From positions 3,224,001 through 3,288,000 of the forward strand of contig JAMWFC010000046.1 in NCBI GenBank assembly GCA_027475525.1: 64,000 nt of DNA, in the 5' to 3' direction. This stretch comes from Macrolepiota albuminosa. Taxonomy: Eukaryota; Basidiomycota; Agaricomycetes; Agaricales; Agaricaceae. The notes below the pieces were generated by a model that was not told the origin of the DNA, ran no database searches, and saw only the letters and a program-made list of their open reading frames with translations. Position 1 is the stretch's first letter, and each line of letters starts with the position of its first letter. Below are positions 10,523 through 22,560 of the stretch, in pieces. Made by a program: the position numbers and the translations under genes.

Positions 10523-13497
10523 ATGCGTCTCCTCGCCGTTGTCCCTGTCTTCCTTGCCCTCGTCGTTGCCCAGCGTCCTTCTTCCTCGTCGTCCTCATCG
10601 TCCTCGCCTGTCTCTTCGTCATTCTCGTCCCCGTCCCCGTCTCCGTCCCCCTCCTTGTCGCTTTCTCTCACCACCGCCAACGTTACCTCCACCCTATCCA
10701 CGCGCACAAACAACCAGAATACTCTCATTACTACCGTTCTACCAACCACTTTCAATGTTACTCGCACAGTCTCGTCTACGTCCTCGTCTGTCTCTTCCTC
10801 TTCCTCCGTCTCCTCTGCATCTTCTTCTGCCTCCGCGTCCCCAACTCCCTCTCCAATCATCCTCGTACGTCATCCCTATTATCGTCTTTCTTTCCTTCGA
10901 TCCTCTTCCAGGACACAAAACTCGACCCAGCCTTTGCTGTTCTAGGCGCTCTTCTCATCATCACAGGCTTGCCCTCTGCATTCTGGGGCCACAAAAATAG
11001 GTGGTATGTCTGCCGTTCACCTCCATGTCTCTCGTGATCACCCTGTTCCCTAGGACTTCTTTTTTCCTGATCGGTTTCTATACCCTGTCACTCGTTTGCT
11101 TCGTCCTCATTCTCAAGTTTGGCATCCTCGCCGCTATCAATCCCCCGAGTAAAACTCTCCGCGGGATGTTTGTCCTTTCGTCCGCGATCGCAGGCTTTGC
11201 CGGTGGCGCCATTGCTATCTTTTTTTGGAAAGCGACACGTTATGCCATTGGTGCATGGGGAGGTTTTGCTTTTGCACTCTGGATTCAGTGTTTTCATAAC
11301 GGTGGCCTCATCAAGTCTGTTGGCTTCCGTTGGATCCTCTACATCGGCACGCTCCCTTCCATCCCTCGTTTTGTTCCTCGTCCTAATCATATATGTCTTT
11401 AGGTTGTGCCGTCATTGGGTTCATATTATGTACAGTGCCCAAGGCAAGTTAGCATCCATCACCGGTAGCCGTCACACATAATTAACGCAACAAATAAAGA
11501 TACACTATCACATATTACTTATCTCCACGGCTTTTGTTGGTTCCTCTGCATTCATTTTGGGAGTCGACTGCTTCACCACTGCAGGGCTCAAGGAGGTGAT
11601 TACCTTTTCATACTTTTGTCACCAGAGCTCACACAATACCAGTTTTATATTTGGAACCTCGGATTCAGATCACTTTTCACAAAGTTCACGGACAATGGCA
11701 TCGAATATCCCGTTTCCCAAATCATGCAGATTGAACTGGGCTTGATCGGCGCCATCTCGCTCATGGGAGTGGCCGTTCAGCTTCGCATCCTTTCTGTCCT
11801 CCACAGGAAACTGGGTGAAATAACTGAGGAGCAGAAGAAACGTGATCAGGATGCGGAGGCTGTCGCTGCCGACAGGTTCAAGGATGTCAAGCGTGAACAG
11901 GCAGAATGGGAGATCGAGCACCCCACTTTGTCACGCCATGGTCGACAGGAAAGTGGTTTCTCAAGCCTGGCTGCAAAGGACCAAGAGGACTTTTCTTCCC
12001 CCACCTCTGCAGAACATCATTCTTCTACTTTTACCCTTGTTGCTGATGGCCGTGCACGACGACACTCTAACATCTCTGACTTTAAGGCAGCACCAACTCC
12101 TGACGAAGAGCTTCGACGAGCCGCCAGAAATATGCAGAGCCCTGGAGCACTCCCTGCGCTTGACCTTGGTTTAGGAATACAAGAAGATGTGCCTTCGGGA
12201 TTCATCGCCTCCGATGAATCCCATCTGCAGAGCCAACCAGAAGATTTACAAAAGAAGAATTCGATGTGCCTTCGGGATTCATCGCCTCCGATGAATCCCA
12301 TCTGCAGAGCCAACCAGAAGATTTACAAAAGAAGAATTCTTGAACGGAACGGAAGATCTCAAGCGCAAAGAGTCCCTTATACAGGAGATACAGACAATTC
12401 GCCGATCGATAGAAGCGCTGAAATCAGAGACCCCTGTGTCGTCCTCGCCGAGTACATCGCGCCACCCGTCCATTGCCTCACGACGTACATTGAGTATTGA
12501 TGCAGGGAGTGCTCTCCTTCCCATTCCTGTTCATCTTCGACCTCCAAGAGAGACCAATCCTCGCGCACGGGCGCATTCGATTGAGCTTTCGTCTTTAGGA
12601 TACTTACCTCCGACTGACGATACCGTGTTTCGCCCTCCCAGCGTACCTCCTCGTGACGAAGAATGGGATGTTTATCTACATGAGCGGAAGCTTTTGCAAC
12701 CCCCGTCAGGCATCACGCCGCCTATTACTACAACTCCTGCCGCAACTGCACCTCGGCTGCCAATCTCACCAGCAGTTTCGGAAGCGCTGAACAAGCGGAA
12801 GCAACGGGAGAGTGCTTTAGCCTTCGGTGACCATCACAGTAGTGACTCCTCTGAAGATGTACCATTGGCACAACTCGCTAAACATAAACGTAACTCTTCG
12901 GGTGGCAACATCCCTGTTACTATCCTTCCTCCTAAAAAACCGACTGCTGTCCTGTTGCCCACGTCACAACGCCCCAGCCACACGCGAACACGCACTTTTG
13001 AGGAACTGAACGAACGGCATCGGGAGAAAATGCGAGGTCTTCAGGCACCGTTGACTCAAGCGGAGAAGGAGGAGGCAGACATTATGGCTGCGCGCCAACG
13101 CTGGGAACGAAACAAAGTTGCAGAAAAAGAGGCTTTTAAACGAAGACAGGCGGAAAAAACTGCACAGCATGAGAAGGAACGTCGCAAGCGATCTGATGAT
13201 GAAGGAGATAGGAAGGGACTCAAGCCGCTGAAACAAACGGAAGGTCGCCGCCATTCGCGCTCATTGAGTCATGACCGACTTGGGCGAACTGGGTCGTCAT
13301 CAAGACGCTTATCGACATTAAAGGTAGAAGACTGGCAGAGATACCAGGAAGAGGCAAACTACCGCGCTGAGGCGACTACCAGCAGTGGATCGGGATCGAA
13401 GCGTGATTCACGACCTCTGTTGTCGCCTGGCACCGGTGTACCTTTTCCAGAGGGAAGGAGGCGCAGTCAGCGTATGAGCAATGATCCTCTGAGTTGA
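10523..13497 (+). CDS. DUF4203 (TM7S3/TM198-like) membrane protein with long charged tail
   Basis: It starts with a signal peptide (MRLLAVVPVFLALVVA), then a Ser/Thr-rich lumenal stretch of about 95 residues, probably O-glycosylated. A multi-pass domain follows with the DUF4203 pattern (FAVLGALLIITGLPSAFWG; GFAGGAIAIFFW; LYIG-CAVIGFILCTVP; AFVGSSAFILGVDCF). The long cytoplasmic tail is polar and rich in Ser, Arg and Glu, with a predicted helical stretch around 13,010-13,200. Introns follow 10,864, about 10,998, about 11,351, 11,449 and 11,596; the one after 11,449 has a GCAAGT donor. A 77-base duplication (12186-12339) and a one-base gap at about 12,340 break the tail; one extra base there joins the frames. 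The function of the family is not established. The stop is TGA at 13495. Confidence 0.75.
12186..12339. repeat. 77-bp exact tandem duplication 5 (DUF4203 gene tail)
   Basis: Bases 12186-12262 repeat as 12263-12339 within coding sequence, producing a repeated peptide read in two frames. Confidence 0.95.
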
Positions 13498-13516
13498 AGA
13501 AACACAGACGGAATGA

Positions 13517-13670
13517 CTATTATGTACATTGATACCTAACTACATATTGCATGTTCGGGACACTTCTCGCCCACACCTACGGACTGCCACCGTCTATTAT
13601 GTACATTGATACCTAACTACATATTGCATGTTCGGGACACTTCTCGCCCACACCTACGGACTGCCACCGT
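13517..13670. repeat. 77-bp exact tandem duplication 6 (3' flank of DUF4203 gene)
   Basis: Bases 13517-13593 repeat as 13594-13670, just after the stop codon of the DUF4203 gene, in the probable 3' UTR. Confidence 0.95.
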
Positions 13671-13857
13671 CGGCCATTTCTTGGAGACGTTCATTACATT
13701 TTTTTTTGCATTCTTGCACATATACTATGACATGTACGTTACTGACGATAGGCTTTTAATTCACTATATATTTTTACAGCTCCTGAGTCGGCCTGCTGAC
13801 ATCATACGGAAGTAAATGTAAAACGTGTTCAAGATGCTCTATGTTTAGCATTCATTT

Positions 13858-14303
13858 ATGACTCTACCAAGGTCCAAGTCAGCGCCAAACGGAGTGCCCG
13901 CACTGATGCCTGCACCGTTGGTGCGGGCGTCGTCGTTCCATACGATTGGGGAAGTTATAAAGGGCGCAAAGAGCGAGAGGTTAGTCGAGCACGGAGAAGA
14001 GGAGGGTCAAGATGCCTTCAACTTGTCTGGGTTCTTCCCCAGAGAGAAGCAATGGGGCTGGATGGAGGAAGAGAAGAGGAGGGTCAAGATGCCTTCAACT
14101 TGTCTGGGTTCTTCCCCAGAGAGAAGCAATGGGGCTGGATGGAGGAAGAGGCAGATGGAGGTGTGAAGACGGGAAGTCTATTTGGAGTGTCAGACCGAAT
14201 TACCCAAGAAGCGATAAAGGGCGAGGATAAATTGGGGGTGTTGTCATTGGGTAAGAAGTCACTTGGAATGCGGGAGAAAGTTGATGATCATGTGGCTAGG
14301 TGA
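13858..14303 (+). CDS. small hypothetical protein
   Basis: I do not recognise this family. Collapsing the 77-base duplication at 13994-14147 joins two open frames into one ORF of about 122 residues, starting MTLPRSKSAPNGVPALMPAP and ending in GMREKVDDHVAR. It is polar and mixed-charge, with no signal peptide, membrane segment or known motif. It could also be an exon of a larger gene: a related-looking open frame continues to about 14,508 after a possible short intron. Support is the exact frame restoration on collapsing the repeat. There is no independent evidence of expression. Confidence 0.35.
13994..14147. repeat. 77-bp exact tandem duplication 7
   Basis: Bases 13994-14070 repeat as 14071-14147 inside the small hypothetical ORF. 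Removing one copy restores a single reading frame. Confidence 0.95.
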
Positions 14304-14562
14304 GATGCTGAAAAGGCTGAGTGGGACGGGGACGGCGAGGAGATGGAGGGTTGGCCGCAATAAAGAGCGGCTGGGATATGGAGAGGACCGTACAGGGACC
14401 GCTGCGAGGCTCGACGACATCCTGGACCGTGCCATTGACGAGTATTTCCCCATTTGGGCATTTGATCACGGAAACAGCCGGGACACAAAAGTCCCACACG
14501 GTGGTTGAGTTCTCGTGAGACCTTTTCCCGCCGCCGCTCTCACGCACACTCTCACGCTCAGG

Positions 14563-17164
14563 ATGTCGCGCTCTCAGGACCCTTTCTACATTGACCACCA
14601 CCTCCACATGGCTGAGCCAGATCCTGGCGAGCAAACCCAGCAGCCGCTATCCGACCCAGTACAGCCAGCAGTAACTTTACCTGTAATACCTCCCTTATCA
14701 TCCTTATAAAATGTAATGAATTCGAGAACGCGCTATAGGTTAAGCAGCCCGAGTCTACCTCACCAGACGTGAATTCAAACCGTTCTCCATCCCCAACTAT
14801 CGTCGCAACTGACCCAGTTGTCTCTTTTCAATCTATCCTTGCCGCTACGAAAAATGAATCACCTTCAAATGGCCAGCCGTGGACGTCTCTTCCCGATAGC
14901 GAATCCCTTGCAGTCTCTCAAGTCTGTTGTCAGTTGTTCATCAGTTTGTGTACTAATATCTCTGTTTTGAAGGTAGCTGCAGGAAAGCGCAAGTTGGACG
15001 ATCCCAGCCAGGAAGATCCCCACACCAAGATTCGACGTATAGTCCGCGACCATATAACTCATGACCCAACTCGTGTCATGCCAATGACCACCGTTATTTG
15101 CCTCCATGCTGCCGTTGCACAAAAGTCATATGGCACGGAAAAACGTTTTCTCTGTCCACCTCCCGTCGTTCATATTGAAGGTCCTGTATGGCATCTACGT
15201 TCCCAGCAGCTTTCCATGGCTGTCGTGTCCGAAAGTGGAGAGCGTTCTTTTGAGCAAAAAGCACCCCTCGACAATAACATGACCGCGAGTTTTAAATTTT
15301 TACACGTAACGGGAACTGCTAAAGCGAAGAGTTTCCAACTTTCCCTTGATATTGCCGAGCCTCCTCCGCCGTCGCTCACACCTGAGGGTGCTGAGGTTCC
15401 TTCCGGTCGTGTATGGGCCGCGTTTGATTCTGCACCTGTGACAATTATATCTAAACCGTCTAAAAAAACGGCCAAGACGCGTAACATTTCGTCATGTATC
15501 CTGGCGGGAGGACCGGTGTCCTTGTTCAACCGCATCAATTCCCAAACTGTTCGCACCAAATATATGACCATCGATCATACTCAGCTTTGTGCCAGTAATG
15601 TCGCGTGGTCTGCCTTCAACGTCAATGTTGTGAGTCGTCCAACTGAGGCGGCTCCTGTGGGTGTGTTGTCATGTGATGAGAAACTTGAACGCGTAACTCA
15701 CACACTCCTCTTTTTTTTCTCAGGAGCTGGTCCTCAGCCCGTAACCTATGGATGCGAAATTGTTCTTTCCGACACACATTCGGGAATCTCGACGTCGCCT
15801 CTGATTATTCGCAAAGTCGACAAAGGAAGAGTTTCTGCGGATGATGGTGGTCCCGTGAGCCAAATGCAGAAGATTGCCCTTCAGCGCGTAAATCCTGATG
15901 GTTCGAGGCATTATTTATCTGCCGCGGGACCGTTGCCTGGTACTCCGGGTGTAGCAGCGCCACCAGCGCCCGGGATGTCGTCTCAGAGTGGTACTCATCC
16001 CCTTCTCTTTTCATCTCCTCGAGTGCGCGACGAAGTGAAGGATAACGTTCGCGTCATCTCCGATGAGGTTGATGACTACCTTTGCTGGACAATTGTTGGC
16101 ATTTGTGAGTATGGTATGATAACGTTCGCGTCATCTCCGATGAGGTTGATGACTACCTTTGCTGGACAATTGTTGGCATTTGTGAGTATGGTATGTATCG
16201 ATCGTTGCTTGTTTGTTTCTCATATTGTTGCAGCCAAGTTTCAATATACGTTCTTTGACGCATTTGGACAAAACAACAAAGTACCAGAAATGCCAATAAC
16301 ACCGTTCCCAACCCTTTTCACCGCTCCACTTTACCGTCAACCCCACAATACTATTGAACTAACGGTGTCCAACTTTTTCTATGAGGATCCCAAAACACCG
16401 CTCCACTTTACCGTCAACCCCACAATACTATTGAACTAACGGTGTCCAACTTTTTCTATGAGGATCCCAAAACGAGGATGTCGACGCCTCTGGATATTTA
16501 TCTCGGAAATCTCGGACCTCTTCGGCATCGCATCTATCAACCAACAACGGCGCCAGGCCCTCTAACCGCGGTATCTCCGTTTGTGCAGACTCTGCCTGGA
16601 GGTCCACAAGACGGTGTGCCTTCTGAGTCGGGCGGAAATGCTTCATCCACACTTGGTGGGCCTCGATTCATGCCGTCTCCACTACATACCATAGTAATTG
16701 TGGAGCTGCCCACCATCGAGGGAGTTATTAAAGCACTCGAACAAGACGCGCTGCCCCCTCATCAAGAGAGTGGAGCGAGCGATCAACCGTCACCGAGAAC
16801 AGATGGAAAGCACTCGAACAAGACGCGCTGCCCCCTCATCAAGAGAGTGGAGCGAGCGATCAACCGTCACCGAGAACAGATGGTCAGCGCCAGAGGTTCG
16901 AAACGGGCCAGCTCAACCGCCAATGACCATTGCTGGACGGAGTCTTCCTCTGTTGTTCATCGGGCATCTGACGGCGTCGGTTATCATTCGGGACGGACAA
17001 TCACCTGCGACCCTGTGTATTCACCGCTCGACCTGCAGAACATGGTTGGGACTGCGCCGGTGGGACCAGGACTTGACGCAGGTACGTGGATGGCGGCGGC
17101 GCAGGCTGCAGTTGCAGAGAATGGCATGAATGGCATGGCGGGCTGGCAGCTTCGAGTGATGTAA
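14563..17164 (+). CDS. CSL (CBF1/RBP-J/Su(H)/LAG-1) family transcription factor
   Basis: CSL proteins bind GTGGGAA-type sites; fungal members (Cbf11/Cbf12 type) act without Notch. The family is clear from the Rel-like N-terminal domain (QKSYGTEKRFLCPPPVVHIE, near 15,120), the beta-trefoil segment (ISKPSKKT then GGPVSLFNRINSQTVRTKY, near 15,450-15,560) and the C-terminal Rel-like end (SDGVGYHSGRT, near 16,965). Exons as read: 14563-14670, 14745-14921, 14973-15660, 15724-16181, 16234-17164; the second intron has a TACTAAT branch site. Three 77-base duplications (16041, 16319, 16730) and a one-base frame break near 16,945 disrupt the model, yet each flanking frame is conserved CSL sequence. The gene is therefore probably intact in the organism. 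It ends about 200 bases before the pyruvate kinase start. Confidence 0.88.
16041..16194. repeat. 77-bp exact tandem duplication 8 (CSL gene)
   Basis: Bases 16041-16117 repeat as 16118-16194. The unit contains an exon end and its GTGAGT donor, so the exon end is duplicated. Confidence 0.95.
16319..16472. repeat. 77-bp exact tandem duplication 9 (CSL gene)
   Basis: Bases 16319-16395 repeat as 16396-16472 in CSL coding sequence, introducing a stop at 16437 in the original frame. Confidence 0.95.
16730..16883. repeat. 77-bp exact tandem duplication 10 (CSL gene)
   Basis: Bases 16730-16806 repeat as 16807-16883 in CSL coding sequence. It is the third duplication in this one gene. Confidence 0.95.
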
Positions 17165-17181
17165 TCTAGTAATATAGCTTG

Positions 17182-17335
17182 GTTTTCGCTTCAGTGACGT
17201 AACGGGAACGTGACACGATCGAACGTTCCATCGATAAGCGCGTCAAACGTGTAATTGCGTTTTCGCTTCAGTGACGTAACGGGAACGTGACACGATCGAA
17301 CGTTCCATCGATAAGCGCGTCAAACGTGTAATTGC
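17182..17335. repeat. 77-bp exact tandem duplication 11 (pyruvate kinase promoter)
   Basis: Bases 17182-17258 repeat as 17259-17335 between the CSL stop and the pyruvate kinase start, so the upstream region of that gene appears 77 bases too long. Confidence 0.95.
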
Positions 17336-17363
17336 CACCACTCTCTTCTCTCAGCTTGACCAC

Positions 17364-19724
17364 ATGTACCCCTCCGACGAAGGCATCCGTTCCCAGCTTG
17401 AGTGGAATTCCACTCTCAATCCTGCATATGCCCCCGTGCCCACCCAAAAGACAAAGTTCATGCGAAAGGCATGTCCTACCCCATTGTCTTGTTCTTTTCC
17501 ATTGACACATTCAACAGACGTCCATCATTGCCACCATCGGTATCATCCTTGTCCTTGCACACGGAGTGTCTGTCTCATTTTACACATTCAACAGACGTCC
17601 ATCATTGCCACCATCGGTATCATCCTTGTCCTTGCACACGGAGTGTCTGTCTCATTTTCGTCTGTCTCAAAGGGCCCAAAGTCAACACAATCGAAAAACT
17701 CGCTGAACTTCGCCTCGCTGGCGTCAATGTTGGTGAGGAGCTCGATGTGTCATGACAAATTGCCGCTCAAACAAGTCTCTTAGTGCGCATGAACTTCTCT
17801 CATGGCTCATACGAGTACCACCAAAGCGTCATTGACAACACTAGGAAGATGGTCGCAGGTGAGTATGGCCTCTCGTCAAATCGCTTGTTAAAAACTCTCT
17901 TTCAGCCGATCCCAATGGCCGCCCTGTTGCGATTGCTCTCGACACAGTGCGTTCTCCGTCGTTTTTGAGGTCTTGACTTACGACTATGATTGACAGAAAG
18001 GCCCGGAGATACGCACAGGTCTGACGAGAGACGGTGTTGATGTGTGTTCGACGACCATATGAAAGGCAAAATCAATGCTGATACGTGAATATTTAGTATC
18101 CTGTTACTCCCGGACATGAGTTAATTATCTCGACCGACCCGAAATACAGTGAAGTCTGTGATGACAAGGTCGTCTTTGTTGACTACGTACGCATTTGTTC
18201 CACCTTCTTCTCACCTTGAAATCACAACTTCTTCACAGAAAAATCTGCCCAAGGTAACAGCTCCTGGAAAACTCATCTACGTTGACGATGGTCGGTCCAA
18301 GATTGTCCTTGTAATTTCCCTCATCGACCTTGCTCCATAGGTATCTTGTCTCTCCTCGTTCTCTCAATTGACGGAACCAATGTCCACGTCCGCACTTTGA
18401 ACAGTGGTAGCATTTCTTCGCGTAAGGGTGTCAATCTTCCCAAGACAGAAGTCGATCTCCCTGCTCTGTCTGAGAAGGATAAGAAAGATTTGGAATTTGG
18501 CGTCAAGAACGGCGTTGACATGATCTTTGCGTCGTTCATCCGCCGGGGCCAGGATATTCGCGACATTCGGACCGTCCTTGGCTCCGATGGCGCGAACATC
18601 AAGATCATTGCCAAGGTCGAAAACGAACAAGGTGTCCAGAACTTTGACGAGATCTTGAAGGAAACTGATGGCGTCATGGTGGCCCGTGGTGACCTGGGTA
18701 TCGAAATCCCCGCGTCGCAGGTTTTCTTGGCTCAAAAAATGATGATTGCCAAGTGCAACATTGTTGGAAAGCCTGTTATTGTTGCCACTCAAATGCTCGA
18801 GGTATGATATGCCTTTATTTATATCTCATGCGGTATTCACGGTATTTCTACTGATTTAGTCTATGACGGTAATCCTGTTTCCACGCTACGATGGACACAT
18901 CTAACTATTTCCGTAGTATAATCCTAGGCCTACACGTGCTGAAGTTAGCGATGTTGCCAATGCTGTCTTGGATGGTGCAGACTGTGTCATGCTCTCTGGC
19001 GAAACTGCCAAGGGCTCGTACCCGATTCAGTCAGGTATGCATTGTCTCTGTCAATTTGTCAATTGTGATGGCACTCATGGTTCTTTCTAGTTTTAATGAT
19101 GGCTGAGACTTGCCTGCTCGCAGAGTCTGCCATCTGCTACCCACCCCTGTATGATGAACTTAGGTCCATTCAAACGCGTCCCACAGAGACCCCTGAGACC
19201 GTCGCCATTGCTTCGGTGGCAGCTGCTTCTGAGCAGAACGCAAGCGCTATTCTTGTTCTCTCCACCAGTGGTAACACCGCTCGTCTCATTTCCAAGTACC
19301 GTCCACGAGTCCCTATTTTGACTGGTGAGCATCTGGACAAATTATTTCAGTTCAGGCCTGATGATAAGAGCAGTCACTCGTAACGAACAAACTGCTCGCC
19401 AAATTCACCTCCACCGTGGCTGCTATCCTTTCTGGTATCCCGAGCCCAGGGGTATTCAAACTCACCAGTGGCAAACGGACGTGAGTGGAGGGTTCATTCA
19501 TGACTTGAGAGCCGTTGATCATATTATTACAGGTCGACAATCGCATCCGGTTTGGTCTCCGCAATGCCCTTGCGTTGGGTGTTATCACTCCAGGCTCGAC
19601 AATCATTGCTGTCCAGGGCTGGAAGGGTGGCCTCGGCCACACCAACACCTTGCGCATTTTGACTGTGCCCACAGATGCAGCTGACCTGGAGTTGCAGTCT
19701 CTGCAGGGTTTGGGAGCCAAGTAA
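17364..19724 (+). CDS. pyk1: pyruvate kinase
   Basis: This is the last glycolytic enzyme, converting phosphoenolpyruvate and ADP to pyruvate and ATP in the cytosol. Seen in order: [10 protein letters not shown], the active-site arginine in [19 protein letters not shown], the signature [11 protein letters not shown] with its catalytic lysine, [50 protein letters not shown] and a C-terminal allosteric-site region. About a dozen short introns are required, including 17469-17517 with a GCATGT donor, one before VRMNFSHG, and a short one in [16 protein letters not shown] 17364 is chosen because it leads directly into the usual N-terminal stretch (SQLEWNSTL) and follows a CT-rich run typical of highly expressed fungal genes. 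A 77-base duplication (17505-17658) spans the second exon and its intron. The stop is TAA at 19722. Confidence 0.95.
17505..17658. repeat. 77-bp exact tandem duplication 12 (pyruvate kinase)
   Basis: Bases 17505-17581 repeat as 17582-17658. The unit includes the small exon encoding SIIATIG and part of the following intron. Confidence 0.95.
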
Positions 19725-19934
19725 CTAACCACTGATCAAAAAAATTGTATGTCTGACATTGTCTGTATTGAAGTGTGTTTCCTAGCTATTGTTGAAGATG
19801 ATACTGTCGATGTTGATAAATCTGCTTTGATATGTACTTTTTAGCTGTACATAAATATAGATTTTAGCACTGTAACATTATAGAGGCCGAATTAACGAAC
19901 CAAATCATTAACGTTTGTCATAAGTATTCTTGGC

Positions 19935-22226
19935 ATGACCTCTTCAGGATACTTCACTCACTATCGCCCCCCGAACTACTCCGTCGTCGACGATAAGTAT
20001 GAACGTCGCCGTCGTCATCCACCCTGGTTCCTCCCTCTTACTCTTCCAATACCTGGTGTCCCCGCTCGACGGTTGCGTGTCTTCTATCCCAACCTCCGAC
20101 GCATTCACTCTTCTGCTGCTGCACGCTTTGGCCATAGACTAGGTTCTGCAATACTGTTTTCTGTCTTCCTTTTGCTCGTAATATTCGCCTTTGTATTCGC
20201 AAAGAGATTCGGCACTCGGTCAAAGACATGGCCACGTTCTTTCATTGGCGACCCCTCAACCCTTGTCTTCGAACGTGAGGACCTCCAACGAATATGGCAA
20301 TGGGAAATATCCAGCGGTCACTACCCCAGTCGACGGTCAAGTAAGCTAATGTTTTCTTTACAAATGCAGCATCCCTCATAATGTCTACAGTACCAGAAGA
20401 GATCGGTTTTCGCGCAGTTCCACGTAATCCTGCTATACCGCCCGCACGTACCGTGTCTCGTGGCCCACTAGGCTTTGCTAATTCAACACGAGGGGTCGGG
20501 CCCAACCGTACATATTTGGCGTTGAAGCATAGTCCAAGAAATACGGCGTATCCCCCACGACCAACGCCAGGGAGTGTGGCGGATTTAGATATCGTCATGG
20601 ACAACTGTGATTTCTCCAACAACAAGGTGCGTTGTGCCTCGATGCGTTACCTTTTGTAGTTCATAAAATAGGTCAGTACGTGCGCGATTGTTTGGAGGTG
20701 CTTAGGGTCGGCGGTGGTTTGGACACTGGAAACAGACTTAGAAGAGGGCCGCTAGGTAATTGGAAATATATCTACGTTGAAGACGCAGTCGTTGGTCAAC
20801 CGATTCTCGCATATGAACCCGCGTTCAGCCATACCAAGTCCAAAGTCCGTGCAAACCCAGCGTCGAGTACTCTTGGCACAAAAAATATGGAAAAGCCACC
20901 TATTTCACTCCCGCCACTTTTACAGCATCGACCCTATGCTACACTATCCGACCCCTGCGACCCCGATTACCCCCGCTTGTTCCATATGTTCTGGACTGGT
21001 CCGTTCACCGACAAGCCCTACACGGCTCTTCTCTCCTTCCTATACACTCAAAATACTGGATTGCACCTGCAGACTCCAGACGAATCTATCTGTCGTCCAC
21101 AGTTTTGGATGTGGATCAATCCAGGTCCAGCAGCAGCCGTTCCAAATCCTTCTGCTTTGCACAATATGTACAATGAACTCAAAAAGAATCCTTGGGCCTC
21201 CCCTTTCCTTCACCGAAGATTCAAGGGAGTGATCACCTTCAAGCTATGGAACACCACCGAACAGCTGGATGGTGTTCCGGAGTTAAAGGATGAATGGCGA
21301 AAACGTGATCTCTTCAATTCTGGTGGAAATATCGTCGTTGTTCCACAACAGGACACTAAGGAAGCAGATACTGATAATCTCCTCAATCGAGCAGGCTCAA
21401 AATCATCTGCAACGTATGATCGTATGTCTGTCATTCTCTCTGATATGGCGCGTTTCGTGTTGTGCCACCGCTTTGGAGGTACATATCTTGATGCTGATAC
21501 GATATTCTTACGCGATTGGGAGGAACTGTGGGGCTGGAAAGGTGCTTTTGCATACCGGTGGTCACGATTGCCAAGATACAATACCGCGGTCCTTCACATG
21601 AATAAGAACTCGCCACTGGGCACTTTCATCTTCCGCACAGCTCTCAAAAATGATCTAGACTTCCATCCTATGACCATTTCACGATATACGCAGGATGCCC
21701 ATCTTGAAGAGCTCCTTTTACGACTCCCCGATGCTTTATTCGATTCTGCATGGCTAAACACCGAAAACTATCAACGAGACCGACCTCCACAGCCATATTT
21801 TACCGAGTGGGTTTTGAAGTAATCGTCCTTTCCTCAGTTTCGCCAACCTTCTTCTAGCTTTGCACATTTCTTCGAAACACCCAAGGTCAACGGCGCGGCA
21901 CCTCAAGCCATGGGTATCGACGGTTTCTTTAAGGGTGCCTATTCGTATCACTTCCACAACTACTGGTAAGGAATTCTTGAACAACCCCTCGTCTCGGTCT
22001 AAATAAGTCATTCAGGTGGAAGCCATTTGATTCACAAAGGAACTGGCCCGACTTGGGTGAACGATTTATCGAGGGTGAACGACGAGCACGCAACACTAAT
22101 GGGACATCATTAAATGACTTGCCTGATGATGGAGATCTTGACTGGGCGACGGTCTTGAAAAGGACGTTTGAAGCGTATATTCGTGGGGAGCGACCAAACA
22201 TGTACGGGGAATGGCTTCGATGGTAA
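19935..22226 (+). CDS. type II membrane glycosyltransferase with DXD motif (GT32-like)
   Basis: Five exons (19935-20340, 20370-20626, 20677-21806, 21858-21965, 22016-22226) join in frame. The N-terminus is cytosolic and basic, and a single membrane anchor lies at residues about 70-89 (SAILFSVFLLLVIFAFVFA), giving Golgi type II topology. The catalytic part contains FHMFWTGPFTDKPY and the metal-binding GGTYLDADTIFLRDW, where DAD is the DXD motif binding the nucleotide-sugar metal ion. This layout fits sugar transferases of the Och1/GT32 group acting on cell-wall or secretory glycans; donor and acceptor are not deducible. The last exon ends in ERPNMYGEWLRW. It is convergent with the Crinkler-type gene downstream, and the 334-base gap between them (22227-22560) holds only 3' flanks. 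Confidence 0.75.
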
Positions 22227-22560
22227 TGGTATACAGGAATTTCACAGAGCTTGTGCGACGCGACATCTGAATCCAGACTCTTGCTGGCAACCACATTTCG
22301 AACAAAGCAAAAATCTTGTCAATCTTGACGGGAGTTGTTGAGATCACATACAGGGATAATGGAAGGATGACGAGAATGAAGACAAGAAAAAGATGAAGAG
22401 ACCTTTCTGAAATGCTTTGATACGATACGCTACATATTAAACTTGACTTCTAAATTAGACATACAGATGCCAAATCATTTTCATTTACTATTACAGTGGG
22501 ACTATTGTGTTTACGCCACTGGGAATTGAGTATGCGTGTTGGAGAAAAAAACAGATATTT

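Noticed and set aside
10279..10860. Acidic minus-strand ORF of 193 residues opposite the DUF4203 gene start
   Set aside because: It is the reverse of Ser-rich low-complexity coding sequence and has no similarity, start context or intron pattern of its own.
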